The notes: generated from the sequence alone by a model not told the origin. Shown: positions 1 to 6,740, counted from the first letter of the stretch. The stretch is 9,624 nt of DNA from Endomicrobiia bacterium (GCA_025998295.1 BNVT01000041.1:1-9624); one strand, 5' to 3'. Translations and numbers: made by a program.

Positions 1-675
1 TAAATATTTATTTAACAGTGTATCAAACGTTTATTGGCTGGCTGCTGACTCATAACACAACCTTCGTTTTTCCTTCTGTGCTACTTTTCTGGTTGAAGGT
101 TGAAACTAAAACCAGAATACCCCTAAAATCTACCTCAATACTCCCAAAAACAATCAAATTCACTTCCGACGCACTATACTTTCTGGTTAAAGGTTAAACC
201 TACCAGAATACTCCCAAAAACAATCAAATCCACTCCCGCAGTACTCTTGATCATACTGTGTCCTTTAGCTGATTGCAAATTCATCTCTACTTATTTTTAT
301 ACTTTTCTCATTTACTCTACATAACATACACCACAGCTTTTTCTATATTTACTGCTTAGCACTTGACATTCTTAAAAGAATACTCCTGCTTCTGCTTTCT
401 TTCTCCAATCTCACTTCTTATATTTCTCTCTTTGTTTACTCTGACCTTCTTTGCTCTATTCTTTACATGGTAGTCTTTTACTTTATCTTTATTTCAAAGA
501 TTTCAGACTCATTGTTATTGTTATAATTATTTTGCGTTTTTAACTACTTTTTTGATGATTGTTGTTGTTTTAACTGTTTTAACCGTTTTAGTGTTGACGC
601 AACCAGAACCTTAAAAAAATCAAGCTCAGTCTTACAATCATCTCCCTTAGCCAGTTTTGTCTTTGCTGTTTATTA
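1..675. other. non-coding region downstream of the giant gene
   Basis: I see no convincing gene here on either strand. The stretch is T/C-rich on the plus strand and lies 3' of the minus-strand giant gene. It holds a short duplicated block (137-159 and 207-229), two related hairpin-forming sequences (87-117 and 181-208), and a small run of TTTTAAC-type repeats around 568-592. No strong hairpin followed by a T-run was found directly after the stop codon at 676, so the transcription end of the giant gene is not defined. Confidence 0.6.
87..238. repeat. duplicated block with two TTCTGGT/ACCAGAA hairpins
   Basis: A 23-bp sequence at 137-159 recurs exactly at 207-229 and similarity continues to about 168 and 238. 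Each copy is associated with an inverted repeat: TTCTGGTT (87-94) pairs with AACCAGAA (110-117), and TTCTGGT (181-187) pairs with ACCAGAA (202-208). The loops are about 14-15 nt and both contain a GGTT direct repeat. This could be a transcript-end structure, a protein-binding site or the residue of a small mobile repeat. The sequence shows the repeats directly; the role is unknown. Confidence 0.6.
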
Positions 676-2988
676 TTATACTTTTCCTGCTTTTTCCTTC
701 TTTAGCTGATCGATTTCTTTCTGTGCTTCCAGAAGTGCTGCCTCTGCCCTCTGAGCTCTTTCCGCAGCTTCTTTCTTTACCTGGGCTACTTCCTTATTTT
801 TTTCTTCATTAACTTTGGCAGCTTTTTCTTCACCTTTTTTCAGACCTTTTTTATATACTATGTCTGACTCAATTGTCCACCAAATCTGCCTTTCACCTGA
901 TTTTCTTTGATAGGATTCTACCCTTTCATCATCTTCTTCCTTTGCATCTGCTGCTTCTTTCGTTATTCTCTCAATTTCTGCTTCTGCCTCCCTAGCTTGT
1001 GCCTTAATCATGTTCAACTCAGATTCCTTTGCTTCAATCAGGCTTTTCAACTCCTTATTGGTCTTCTCATCTTTATCCTTTGTATCACTAAGCTGCCTAT
1101 TCAAAATAGTAAGAGCATACTCAGCCCCTTTCAGCTTAGCCTGCGCTTCCTCATTTTTTTCATGTTTTTTCTTTAAAACCTTCATCTTCTGCCTAGTAAG
1201 CTCCTCCTCATATAACATATGATTCTTTGCCACTCTTTCTTTAGTCTCAGTTAACTGCTTTTCTAATTCTTCATCTTCTTCAGTGCATTCCATTGATTCT
1301 TGCTTCGACTGGGATAGCTTGTTTGAATTCCGTCGCTTACGATCATTCAACATTATGATCCGTCCCTCAATATTTTTTAACTCTAACTTATTCTGCTGCT
1401 CATTTTTATTAGGCCCATCAAGCTCAGCTTCAGCCTTTTTCTTCTCAGTTTCAGTCAATTCAAAACCAATAACCATACCCTCATTGGCCAAAGAATTAAT
1501 CGAGAACCCAAGTGCTAAAAAAGCCATCGTAAGTGCTTGTCTTTTAATAACCAACTCATTATATTTTTCAATCTCCTCTTCTTCTTCTTTCTTCAGCTCA
1601 TTTAACTTCGCAAACTGAGCGTCTTTAAAAATCCGTTCTCTGACCGGAAGTGGGAGCTTATCATCTATATACTTCAACAGTCTAGCGTTACTATCCCGTT
1701 TGTTGTCATGTGCCTGTTTTTTTTGAACAATATCTTCATTCAACCTTGCAATTTCATCTTCAACCGCAGTCTTCTCACTCAATTTCTTAGCACGTCTCTC
1801 CTCTATGCTCTTCTTATCAGCATTAACATCATCATCAATCTTCTTTTTAGCCAAACGCTTATTATCAGCTTCTGCCTTGGCCTTTTCAAGCTCACTAGCT
1901 GCAGAATGACGATTATCCCTTTCCCAAGCCAGATTTTGACATGACGTTTCATAAACTTCATGAACAGCTCTAGCTTTAATTAAAGCCGCTTTAGCTTCTG
2001 TTAAAGTTTCATGCTGCTTACTCAGATCTTGTTCAATTTGTTCAATACTACGAGGATGTTTTTTAGCATCTACCGAAGGTTGATTTTCGCCAGCAGTTTC
2101 AGCATCTTTTTCATTAGATGCCTTCTCAGCGTCTTTAACTCCAGATTTAGCACGTTCCAATTCTTTTGTCAAAGTTCCAATAAGTCCATTGGCTACCTTT
2201 ACACTATTAGCGTTGTGGTTGATTTTGTTCTGAAGCCAACTACAAATACTTAATATCATATATTGTGGCGCACTACTATTTATTTCCTCAAGCATAGTAT
2301 TCGTAGACGCAATATTCTTATCCAATCCTTCAACTATACTCTCTTGATCTCTCACCTTTTTATCTGCTTCGAGCACCTCCTCATTTGCCTTATCTTGCTC
2401 AGGTTTACGATTAGTAACCTTATTAGTCTCATCCTCATCGATTTTTTGACAATCTGTTCCTATAACCTCAAGCCTCTGCTGCTGAGCAACTATATTATCA
2501 TTTGATCTTTTCGTAGTTTCACCCAACTCATCTGTTTCCCGATTCATTTGGATCTTTGCTTTAGGATCATTGACATGAATCTTAATTAACATCTTCTCAA
2601 ATTCATTCTTAGATTCTTTTGCAAGACGCTCACGTTCCCCGCGTTCACGTTCAGTCTGCTGCCGTACACTTGAAATATCCCTCCGTGCTTTATTTACCGC
2701 AGTACCTTCATTGTCAGCCTTAGTCTGCGCTTCTTTTAAATCCAACCTCAGACACCCTAACTTTTTCTCCTGCTCTTCCACAACCACAGCCTTAGCCAGT
2801 GCTTCATTCTTACTCACACTAAGCTTATTGATACTATTCTCAATTGTTCCCAACTCCCCAACAAGCCTATCAATATCATTCTTAGTTTCTGTCAACTGAT
2901 TATTAAGCTCAATAATCTTATCGTTTTTCACATTGATTGACTTAACATTGACTGGCGTAGCATTCTTTTCTTTAAACAACATCCGCAC
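676..2988 (-). CDS. long charged coiled-coil C-terminal segment
   Basis: This is an uninterrupted 770-codon frame, and meaningful sequence extends upstream to about 3107 (KVNADYDRVNKKLNEARAECEKTEDD). Nearly all of it is Lys/Glu/Asp/Gln/Ala-rich with heptad-like spacing of Leu, Ile and Val, as in long coiled coils of the SMC/myosin-like composition class. No Walker ATPase or other catalytic motif is visible, so it is not an SMC protein. One hydrophobic island interrupts the rod at residues 485-504 (1477-1536). The C-terminus ends in further helix (EKEKAGKV) with no membrane anchor, LPXTG or autotransporter barrel. The nominal start at 2988 is a GTG inside the frame and probably not used. The likely role is a structural or adhesive rod in an exported protein; this is inference. 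Confidence 0.65.
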   Translation of the reverse strand: MRMLFKEKNATPVNVKSINVKNDKIIELNNQLTETKNDIDRLVGELGTIENSINKLSVSKNEALAKAVVVEEQEKKLGCLRLDLKEAQTKADNEGTAVNKARRDISSVRQQTERERGERERLAKESKNEFEKMLIKIHVNDPKAKIQMNRETDELGETTKRSNDNIVAQQQRLEVIGTDCQKIDEDETNKVTNRKPEQDKANEEVLEADKKVRDQESIVEGLDKNIASTNTMLEEINSSAPQYMILSICSWLQNKINHNANSVKVANGLIGTLTKELERAKSGVKDAEKASNEKDAETAGENQPSVDAKKHPRSIEQIEQDLSKQHETLTEAKAALIKARAVHEVYETSCQNLAWERDNRHSAASELEKAKAEADNKRLAKKKIDDDVNADKKSIEERRAKKLSEKTAVEDEIARLNEDIVQKKQAHDNKRDSNARLLKYIDDKLPLPVRERIFKDAQFAKLNELKKEEEEEIEKYNELVIKRQALTMAFLALGFSINSLANEGMVIGFELTETEKKKAEAELDGPNKNEQQNKLELKNIEGRIIMLNDRKRRNSNKLSQSKQESMECTEEDEELEKQLTETKERVAKNHMLYEEELTRQKMKVLKKKHEKNEEAQAKLKGAEYALTILNRQLSDTKDKDEKTNKELKSLIEAKESELNMIKAQAREAEAEIERITKEAADAKEEDDERVESYQRKSGERQIWWTIESDIVYKKGLKKGEEKAAKVNEEKNKEVAQVKKEAAERAQRAEAALLEAQKEIDQLKKEKAGKV

Positions 2989-3680
2989 TGCCTCTTGCTT
3001 AACAGCAATATCATCTTCTGTTTTTTCGCATTCCGCTCTAGCCTCATTAAGCTTCTTATTAACCCTATCATAATCCGCATTAACCTTAGCACCATTAGCA
3101 TTTTTAGCTTAGCATTAGCCAAATTACTCTCAGCCGCTCTCACCTCAGCAGCACACTGCTCAACACGTTTGTCCGCCTCTTCCTTTTTAGCCTCAGCTTT
3201 TTGAAGTTCTTTCCGTGCCTCTTCAGGAGCCGTTATCTCATTCTTTATCGCTTTTGCGAGATTACGATTATTATCTTCCACCTTTTTCAATTTCTCTCGA
3301 AGCTCTTCTCTATCTTCATCAGTCATAATTTTATCTTTGATATTTTCGCCATCCTCTAAAGAAGACGATAACAATAAATAAGAAGAAGTCGGTGATAAAG
3401 ATGTACTAACTTCAGCAGCTCCAGCTCCACCTGCTGACGGCGATGATGAAGACGAAGAAGAAGATGACGAACTAGAAGATGACGAGGAAGATGATGATGA
3501 ATAATCACCTATGCCTGAACCCGATGAAAAAGAAGATGATGAAGAGAAAGGTGATGACGATGAAGACGGAGTAGAGGGAGGGACTCTGAACTTCGGAGGC
3601 CACGAAAAAGATGATGGGTACGATGATAATGGAGGAAACAACGATGACGGCCGCGGAGAAAGCGAATTATTAGACCCCAT
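2928..3680 (-). CDS. third segment of the giant gene: Pro/Ser-rich region passing into the coiled coil
   Basis: The ATG at 3680 (MGSNNSLSPRPSS) has no good SD, and the text continues the Ser/Pro style of the segment before it, so a frameshift near 3682 is more likely than a fresh start. The segment holds FSSGSGIGDY (about 3495-3530, a diverged SDIGDN copy), a run of about 20 Ser, a small Gly/Ala hinge (SAGGAGAAEV), and from about 3345 a helical Glu/Lys/Arg-rich sequence (TDEDREELREKLKKVEDNNR). It is meaningful down to LANAK at about 3110. Beyond that the frame degenerates into Met/Leu/Arg-rich shadow (LKMLMVLRLMRIMIG). The neighbouring frame, with one base added, reads AKNANGAKVNADYDRVNKKLNEA and joins the long coiled-coil ORF. 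Confidence 0.55.
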   Translation of the reverse strand: MGSNNSLSPRPSSLFPPLSSYPSSFSWPPKFRVPPSTPSSSSSPFSSSSSFSSGSGIGDYSSSSSSSSSSSSSSSSSSSSPSAGGAGAAEVSTSLSPTSSYLLLSSSLEDGENIKDKIMTDEDREELREKLKKVEDNNRNLAKAIKNEITAPEEARKELQKAEAKKEEADKRVEQCAAEVRAAESNLANAKLKMLMVLRLMRIMIGLIRSLMRLERNAKKQKMILLLSKRQCGCCLKKRMLRQSMLSQSM

Positions 3681-4234
3681 AGGAGTCTAGGTGATGAAAA
3701 AAAAGACAATAAAAAAGAAGACGATGATGGATACGAGGAAGATGACGATGACCCATCAGCATTAACAAGACTATTGCAAGCCGCAAACTTGAAGTCTTCG
3801 TTTTTGTCACCATTACCGCTTCCCTCTCCTTCTACTTGAGGATGCGACCTCGTATGGCTATGAACCGGCAACGAAGAAGACGACGAAGATGAAGACGACG
3901 AAGATGAAGACGACGAATATGATGATGAATTATCACCTATGTCTGAACTTGATGAAAAAGAAGATGATGAAGACGAAGAAGGTGAAGATGATGACGATGA
4001 AGAAGACGAAGAGGACGATGATGATGAATTATCACCTATGTCTGAACTTGATGAAAAAGAAGATGATGAAGACGAAGAAGGTGATGATGGAGAGGGTGGT
4101 CTGCCATAATAACAAGTAACACAACTAGCCTGAACCGGATCATGATAGATATAATTCCCATTCCGCCGCCATCCATTACCGCTTTCCTCTCCTTCTACTT
4201 GAGGATGCGACCTCGTATGGCTATGAACCGGCAA
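3509..4234 (-). CDS. middle segment of the giant gene: Ser tracts with two PVHSHTRSHPQVEGE modules
   Basis: This is not a gene of its own. The frame is already open upstream to about 4342, where it picks up the Ser-rich reading of the N-terminal segment, and the nominal start at 4234 is only a TTG inside the repeat. It contains two copies of PVHSHTRSHPQVEGE followed by SGNG (3809-3871 and 4172-4234), exactly 363 bp apart. Between them are Ser tracts carrying SSDIGDN twice. A unique stretch with the Cys pair ASCVTCYYG sits after the first SGNG, and FKFAACNSLVNADG after the second. Sense-looking sequence ends near SSPRL (about 3685). The rest, down to 3509, is rich in Arg, His and Leu and is a shadow of the next frame. 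Repair again needs one added base. Confidence 0.55.
   Translation of the reverse strand: MPVHSHTRSHPQVEGEESGNGWRRNGNYIYHDPVQASCVTCYYGRPPSPSSPSSSSSSSFSSSSDIGDNSSSSSSSSSSSSSSSPSSSSSSSFSSSSDIGDNSSSYSSSSSSSSSSSSSSSLPVHSHTRSHPQVEGEGSGNGDKNEDFKFAACNSLVNADGSSSSSSYPSSSSFLLSFFSSPRLLWGLIIRFLRGRHRCFLHYHRTHHLFRGLRSSESLPLLRLHRHHLSLHHLLFHRVQA
3809..4234 (-). repeat. 363-bp direct duplication inside the Ser-rich region
   Basis: A block starting at 3811 (plus strand CATTACCGCTT) recurs at 4174 with only a few substitutions over about 70 bp, and looser similarity then runs on through the Ser codons to the SDIGDN block. In the protein this duplicates SGNG, PVHSHTRSHPQVEGE and the following Ser tract. The DIGD codons occur at 4304-4315, 4031-4042, 3932-3943 and, diverged to GIGD, 3504-3515. 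The spacing of 121 codons keeps the frame, so the array could expand or contract by recombination without disrupting translation. Confidence 0.75.
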
Positions 4235-4308
4235 CGAAGAAGATGATGAAGATGAAGACGACGAAGATGATGAAGATGAAGACGACGAAGATGATGATGA
4301 ATTATCAC

Positions 4309-5142
4309 CTATGTCTGAACCTGATGAAAAAGAAGATGATGAAACGAAGAAGGTGAAGATGATGACGATGAAGAAGGTGAAGATGATGACGATGAAGAAG
4401 GTGAAGATGATGACGATGAAGAAGGTGAAGATGATGACGATGAAGAAGGTGAAGAGGAAGATGATGATGGTGATGAATAAGATGATGAACTAGATGGCGA
4501 AGAGGACGATGATGATGGATACGAAGAAGATGATGAAGAGAAAGGTGATGACAACGATGAAGAAGATGAAGAGGAAGAAGATGGCGAGGAAGGTGGCGCA
4601 TTTACATCCTGAGCATATGGCACCAGTGTCAGAGAAAGACCTAAAGACTCTGATATACCATTACCACTTTCTGCTTCTTTCTCATTTTCTTTTTCCTTAT
4701 CTACGTCCTTTGTTCTTTCTGATGTTTGCTTCCCATCTGCGTCTCTTTCTTGTTTATCAGTTTTAGTTTCCTCATCCACATCTGCTACTGCTGGTTGTCC
4801 TTTCTCCTTCTCTCCTTTTTCTTCTACATTTTCTTTTTCCTTCCTTACTTCGCTTTCTCCCTCTATTTGTTTATCTGCTGAATTATCCTTAGTAACATTT
4901 TCTTTTTCCTTTTCTTTCTCTTTTTCCTCACTTTTCTTGTCTTGCTGATCACCTACACTTTTTCCATCTTTATCTTTATCTTTACTATTGTTGTTGCCCT
5001 GACCATCATCACCTTCACCAATCGTAGCCATAGCATTAACTGCAGGACTTATTACCATACCAAACACTATGATTAATGTCATTACTTTTTTCATTATCTT
5101 TTCTATTCTCATCTTTAATACCAGTGTTATAATGTCACGCAT
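4309..5142 (-). CDS. N-terminal segment: signal peptide, Lys/Glu-rich linker and Ser tract
   Basis: From a start at 5142 the product is 277 aa. I prefer this ATG because AAAGGAG lies 8 nt upstream. The in-frame ATG at 5169 also has AGGAG, 10 nt upstream, and a third ATG at 5094 (MKKVMTLIIVF) gives the most compact signal peptide but lacks an SD. Residues about 18-37 form a basic n-region, a hydrophobic core and an Ala-x-Ala-like end (SPAVNA|MA), predicting Sec export. Residues about 40-160 are almost entirely Lys, Glu, Asp, Gln and Asn. An SGNG module (4657-4668) with VPYAQDVNAPP follows, then Ser tracts with regular SP interruptions. The last residues (FHHLLFHQVQT) are out of frame: at about 4342 one base is missing compared with sister repeats, and the adjacent frame resumes with Ser-rich FSSGSDIGDN. 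Confidence 0.7.
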   Translation of the reverse strand: MRDIITLVLKMRIEKIMKKVMTLIIVFGMVISPAVNAMATIGEGDDGQGNNNSKDKDKDGKSVGDQQDKKSEEKEKEKEKENVTKDNSADKQIEGESEVRKEKENVEEKGEKEKGQPAVADVDEETKTDKQERDADGKQTSERTKDVDKEKENEKEAESGNGISESLGLSLTLVPYAQDVNAPPSSPSSSSSSSSSLSSPFSSSSSSYPSSSSSSPSSSSSYSSPSSSSSSPSSSSSSSPSSSSSSSPSSSSSSSPSSSSSSSPSSFHHLLFHQVQT

Positions 5143-5169
5143 TCTATCTTCTCCTTTAATATTTTTCAT
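5143..5169 (-). promoter_or_regulatory. two successive Shine-Dalgarno/start pairs of the giant gene
   Basis: Reading the minus strand, AGGAG precedes the ATG at 5169 by 10 nt. Within the first codons of that frame, AAAGGAG precedes a second in-frame ATG at 5142 by 8 nt. The second pair has the better spacing and longer complementarity. The first would add nine residues (MKNIKGEDR), of which KGE is the second SD read as codons. Either start yields an exported protein. Confidence 0.5.
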
Positions 5170-5250
5170 TTTATTCTTTCTCCTATGAGTTTTATTGTTT
5201 TTTCTATTTCTGTTCCTTGCTTCTTTTTGTCTAGTATGTTAAACCTTCTA

Positions 5251-5526
5251 TATACAACCCCTTTTTTAAATTATCTTTCTTAGTCTATACTTTACACTCT
5301 ACATTTCCTTTTATTGTAACTACTCTTTTGTCTCTAACTATGTCTCTTTTCTCTTACTTTCTTTGTTCTTTCCTTTCTTCTTTCTTTCTGTATACACCCC
5401 TATTTATAAACTCTCTCTCTTGGTCTATACTCCACGCACTCCTCTTTCATTGTAACTACTCTTTTATCTCTAACTATGTCTCTTTTCTCTTACTTTCTTT
5501 GTTCTTTCCTTTCTTCTTTCTTTCCT
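5251..5526. repeat. tandem duplication, about 138 bp twice, upstream of the giant gene
   Basis: Copy one (about 5251-5390) and copy two (about 5391-5526) align throughout. Landmarks are TATACAACCCC/TATACACCCC, TTAGTCTATAC/TTGGTCTATAC and ATTGTAACTACTC, and a final stretch of 58 bp is identical (5331-5388 and 5467-5524, offset 136). The unit is CT-rich on the plus strand. It lies 80-380 bp upstream of the giant gene's start, where its promoter and leader should be, so it may duplicate a promoter or leader element. No convincing -35/-10 pair was identified. Confidence 0.8.
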
Positions 5527-5870
5527 TCCTTCTTTTCTTCTTATTTCCTTAAAATCTTTTTCTTGGAAACTAACCTTTAAATCCTTGCAAACTAACAATT
5601 AAACTCTTAAGGATAAAACCACAGCTATACGCAGTAATTCTTCTTTGTTTTTATGATATTAAAATTATTTATTCTTGATTATTCTTAAGGTAATATAAAC
5701 TTGGTTGGTAAACTGCTTCCAGGTCTGTACGCTCTTAATTTGTTCAAGCTAGCGTCCTATGGTCTACTAACCTTTAGGTCTTTGATCTTTTATGGTATCT
5801 TGCTTATGTGGGTCATTATATCTGCTTACATGTTTTAACAATAATATTTACTATCAAACACCTCGTGCAA
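5527..5870. other. AT-rich intergenic stretch
   Basis: No gene is supported. A short imperfect repeat (GGAAACTAACCTTTAAA at 5565 and GCAAACTAACAATTAAA at 5586) and two CTTAAGG sites are visible. The stretch separates the CT-rich duplication from the 66-bp repeat array. Confidence 0.5.
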
Positions 5871-5873
5871 GCT

Positions 5874-6185
5874 TCTGTAAAGTCTCACGACACATTTTCA
5901 TTTGTGCGGATTAATAAATTAAATTTATTTTGTCAAACCTTTGTAAAATCCCGCGACACATTTTCATTTGTGCGGATTAATAAATTAAATTTATTTTGTC
6001 AAACCTTTGTAAAATCCCGCGACACATTTTCATTTGCTGAAATTAACAAATTAAATTTAACTTTAAATTTTTCAAGTCTTTGTGGGATCTCGCATTGGAG
6101 TTTTGTCAAACAAACAAAGACAGTGGATTGCACATATTGAAATTTTATCTATCAAGTCTTTGTAGGATCCCGCAACAATATTTAT
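5874..6185. repeat. 66-bp tandem repeat array with a 17-bp palindrome
   Basis: The core CGACACATTTTCATTTG occurs at 5888, 5954 and 6020, exactly 66 bp apart; the first two units are nearly identical and the third is diverged after CATTTG. Two further partial copies keep only the head CTTTGTRGGATCYCGC, near 6077 and 6161. Within units one and two sits a perfect palindrome, AATAAATT-A-AATTTATT (5913-5929 and 5979-5995), reduced in unit three. CCG(CGA)CACA and TGTGCGG can form a bulged stem at 5951-5975. TGTCAAAC recurs four times, giving TTGACA on the minus strand. The array could be operators, iterons or a degenerate repeat family. Because 66 is divisible by three it also yields a 22-residue repeat in one plus-strand frame, which I do not count as a gene. 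Confidence 0.8.
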
Positions 6186-6413
6186 TTGGACTTGGCTTTT
6201 GTCAAACAAAGACAAATGTATTAAAACAACGACAAGCTTTTAATGCCCGGCAATTTGTGTAGCATTATTTTTTAGTAAATCTTCTACTTAAATTAGATTT
6301 TAAAATTGTACATAAGGACTGGCCATTACTTTCTTGTACTCCGTATATTTTCAGTTGTTAGTTTGATATTCATATCTAGCATATAAAACTAAATAACGTG
6401 GAAAAGAGTTGCT
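6186..6413. other. AT-rich intergenic stretch after the repeat array
   Basis: No gene or clear terminator is visible. It lies between the last degenerate repeat head and the 3' end of the minus-strand secreted-protein gene. Confidence 0.45.
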
Positions 6414-6740
6414 TTATCTATACTTGCTAATAATGCGATATAGTCCTTCATTCCATTCGTCCTTGAGAGATTCAATACCACTCTCCAGACCACAGAGTTT
6501 ATAATCTAAACGAGATGCTTCTAGAGGATCCCTTATCCAAAGCTTCCAATACCGGTTTTTTAAGTTATAAAGCTGATATTCAAGTTTAGACATTTTTTCT
6601 TCTTCGGTCATGTGTTCATTTCTTTCATCTCTCTCTTTCATCCACCATGGTAATGGACACATTGCATGAGTTATAGTAGATGCAAAAATACCTAAAAGAA
6701 ATACACAACAAAAGACTTGTTTTAATTTTTTAATTTGCAC
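6414..6740 (-). CDS. small secreted protein, unrecognised
   Basis: A 108-aa product starts with GTG at 6740, chosen because a purine-rich AAAGGGGGG sequence lies 6 nt upstream and the first codons form a good signal peptide (MQIKKLKQVFCCVFLLGIFASTITHA). Basic residues are followed by a hydrophobic core and an Ala-x-Ala-like THA end, predicting Sec export and cleavage before MCPLPWW. The mature part of about 82 residues is charged and helical, rich in Glu, Lys, Arg and Trp (YQLYNLKNRYWKLWIRDP), ending in Lys-Tyr-Arg. No membrane segment follows. The Cys after the cleavage site is at +2, so it does not fit a classic lipobox. Transcription runs in the same direction as the giant gene, over 1.2 kb away across repeats, so co-transcription is unlikely. 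I do not recognise a family; a host-facing secreted factor is a guess. Confidence 0.65.
   Translation of the reverse strand: MQIKKLKQVFCCVFLLGIFASTITHAMCPLPWWMKERDERNEHMTEEEKMSKLEYQLYNLKNRYWKLWIRDPLEASRLDYKLCGLESGIESLKDEWNEGLYRIISKYR

Larger units (their letters stand above)
3430..4600. repeat. polypurine/polypyrimidine low-complexity tract
   Basis: Most of 3430-3560, 3880-4090 and 4235-4600 on the plus strand is made of GAT, GAC, GAA and GAG triplets, the complement of TCN Ser codons on the coding minus strand. The result is an extreme strand asymmetry (purine plus strand, pyrimidine minus strand) and many near-identical short repeats. Such DNA is prone to slippage and unequal recombination and can adopt triplex structures; that behaviour is general knowledge and was not shown here. 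Confidence 0.8.
676..5142 (-). pseudogene. giant secreted Ser-rich/coiled-coil protein gene, interrupted by three -1 frameshifts (reconstruction)
   Basis: This entry joins the four open segments described below. Adding one base near 4342, one near 3682 and one near 3109 gives a single reading frame from the start at 5142 to the stop at 676, about 1,490 codons. The product would have a Sec signal peptide, a Lys/Glu-rich linker, about 400 residues dominated by Ser tracts with repeated modules, then about 850 residues of charged coiled coil. Such a layout suits an exported surface or host-facing protein, with the Ser region as a flexible stalk and the helical part as a rod. That role is inference from composition. 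No stop codons occur inside the long coiled-coil frame, so the breaks are recent, reversible or artefactual. I do not recognise a named family. Confidence 0.6.

Noticed and set aside
907..2899. Several plus-strand ORFs of 60-111 codons rich in Phe, Ser, Cys and Leu
   Set aside because: They are mirror frames of the charged minus-strand coiled coil, have no SD or domain, and their composition is what the antisense of Lys/Glu codons gives.
676..2988. SMC/RecN-like ATPase reading of the long coiled coil
   Set aside because: No Walker A, Walker B or ABC signature motif is visible at either end; only the coiled-coil composition is shared.
3863..4109. Plus-strand frame made almost only of Asp and Glu
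   Set aside because: It is the complement of TCN Ser codons, has a stop just upstream and no SD, and the minus-strand reading is joined to a signal peptide and a long coiled coil.
4187..4234. Sortase-type LPXTG anchor in the LPVHSHTRS module
   Set aside because: The sequence lacks Thr-Gly at the required positions, is internal and repeated, and has no following membrane helix.
4305..4601. Minus-strand His/Leu/Arg-rich ORF
   Set aside because: It is a shifted reading of the Ser-tract repeats with no independent start signal.
5808..6140. Plus-strand 110-codon ORF with three 22-residue repeats (VKSRDTFSFVRINKLNLFCQT)
   Set aside because: The repetition is explained by a 66-bp DNA repeat whose length is divisible by three. 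The start is a GTG without an SD, and diverged units lose the pattern. A real repeat protein is possible but unsupported.
5874..6185. CRISPR array
   Set aside because: The units are contiguous, with no unique spacers between short repeats, and there are no cas genes.
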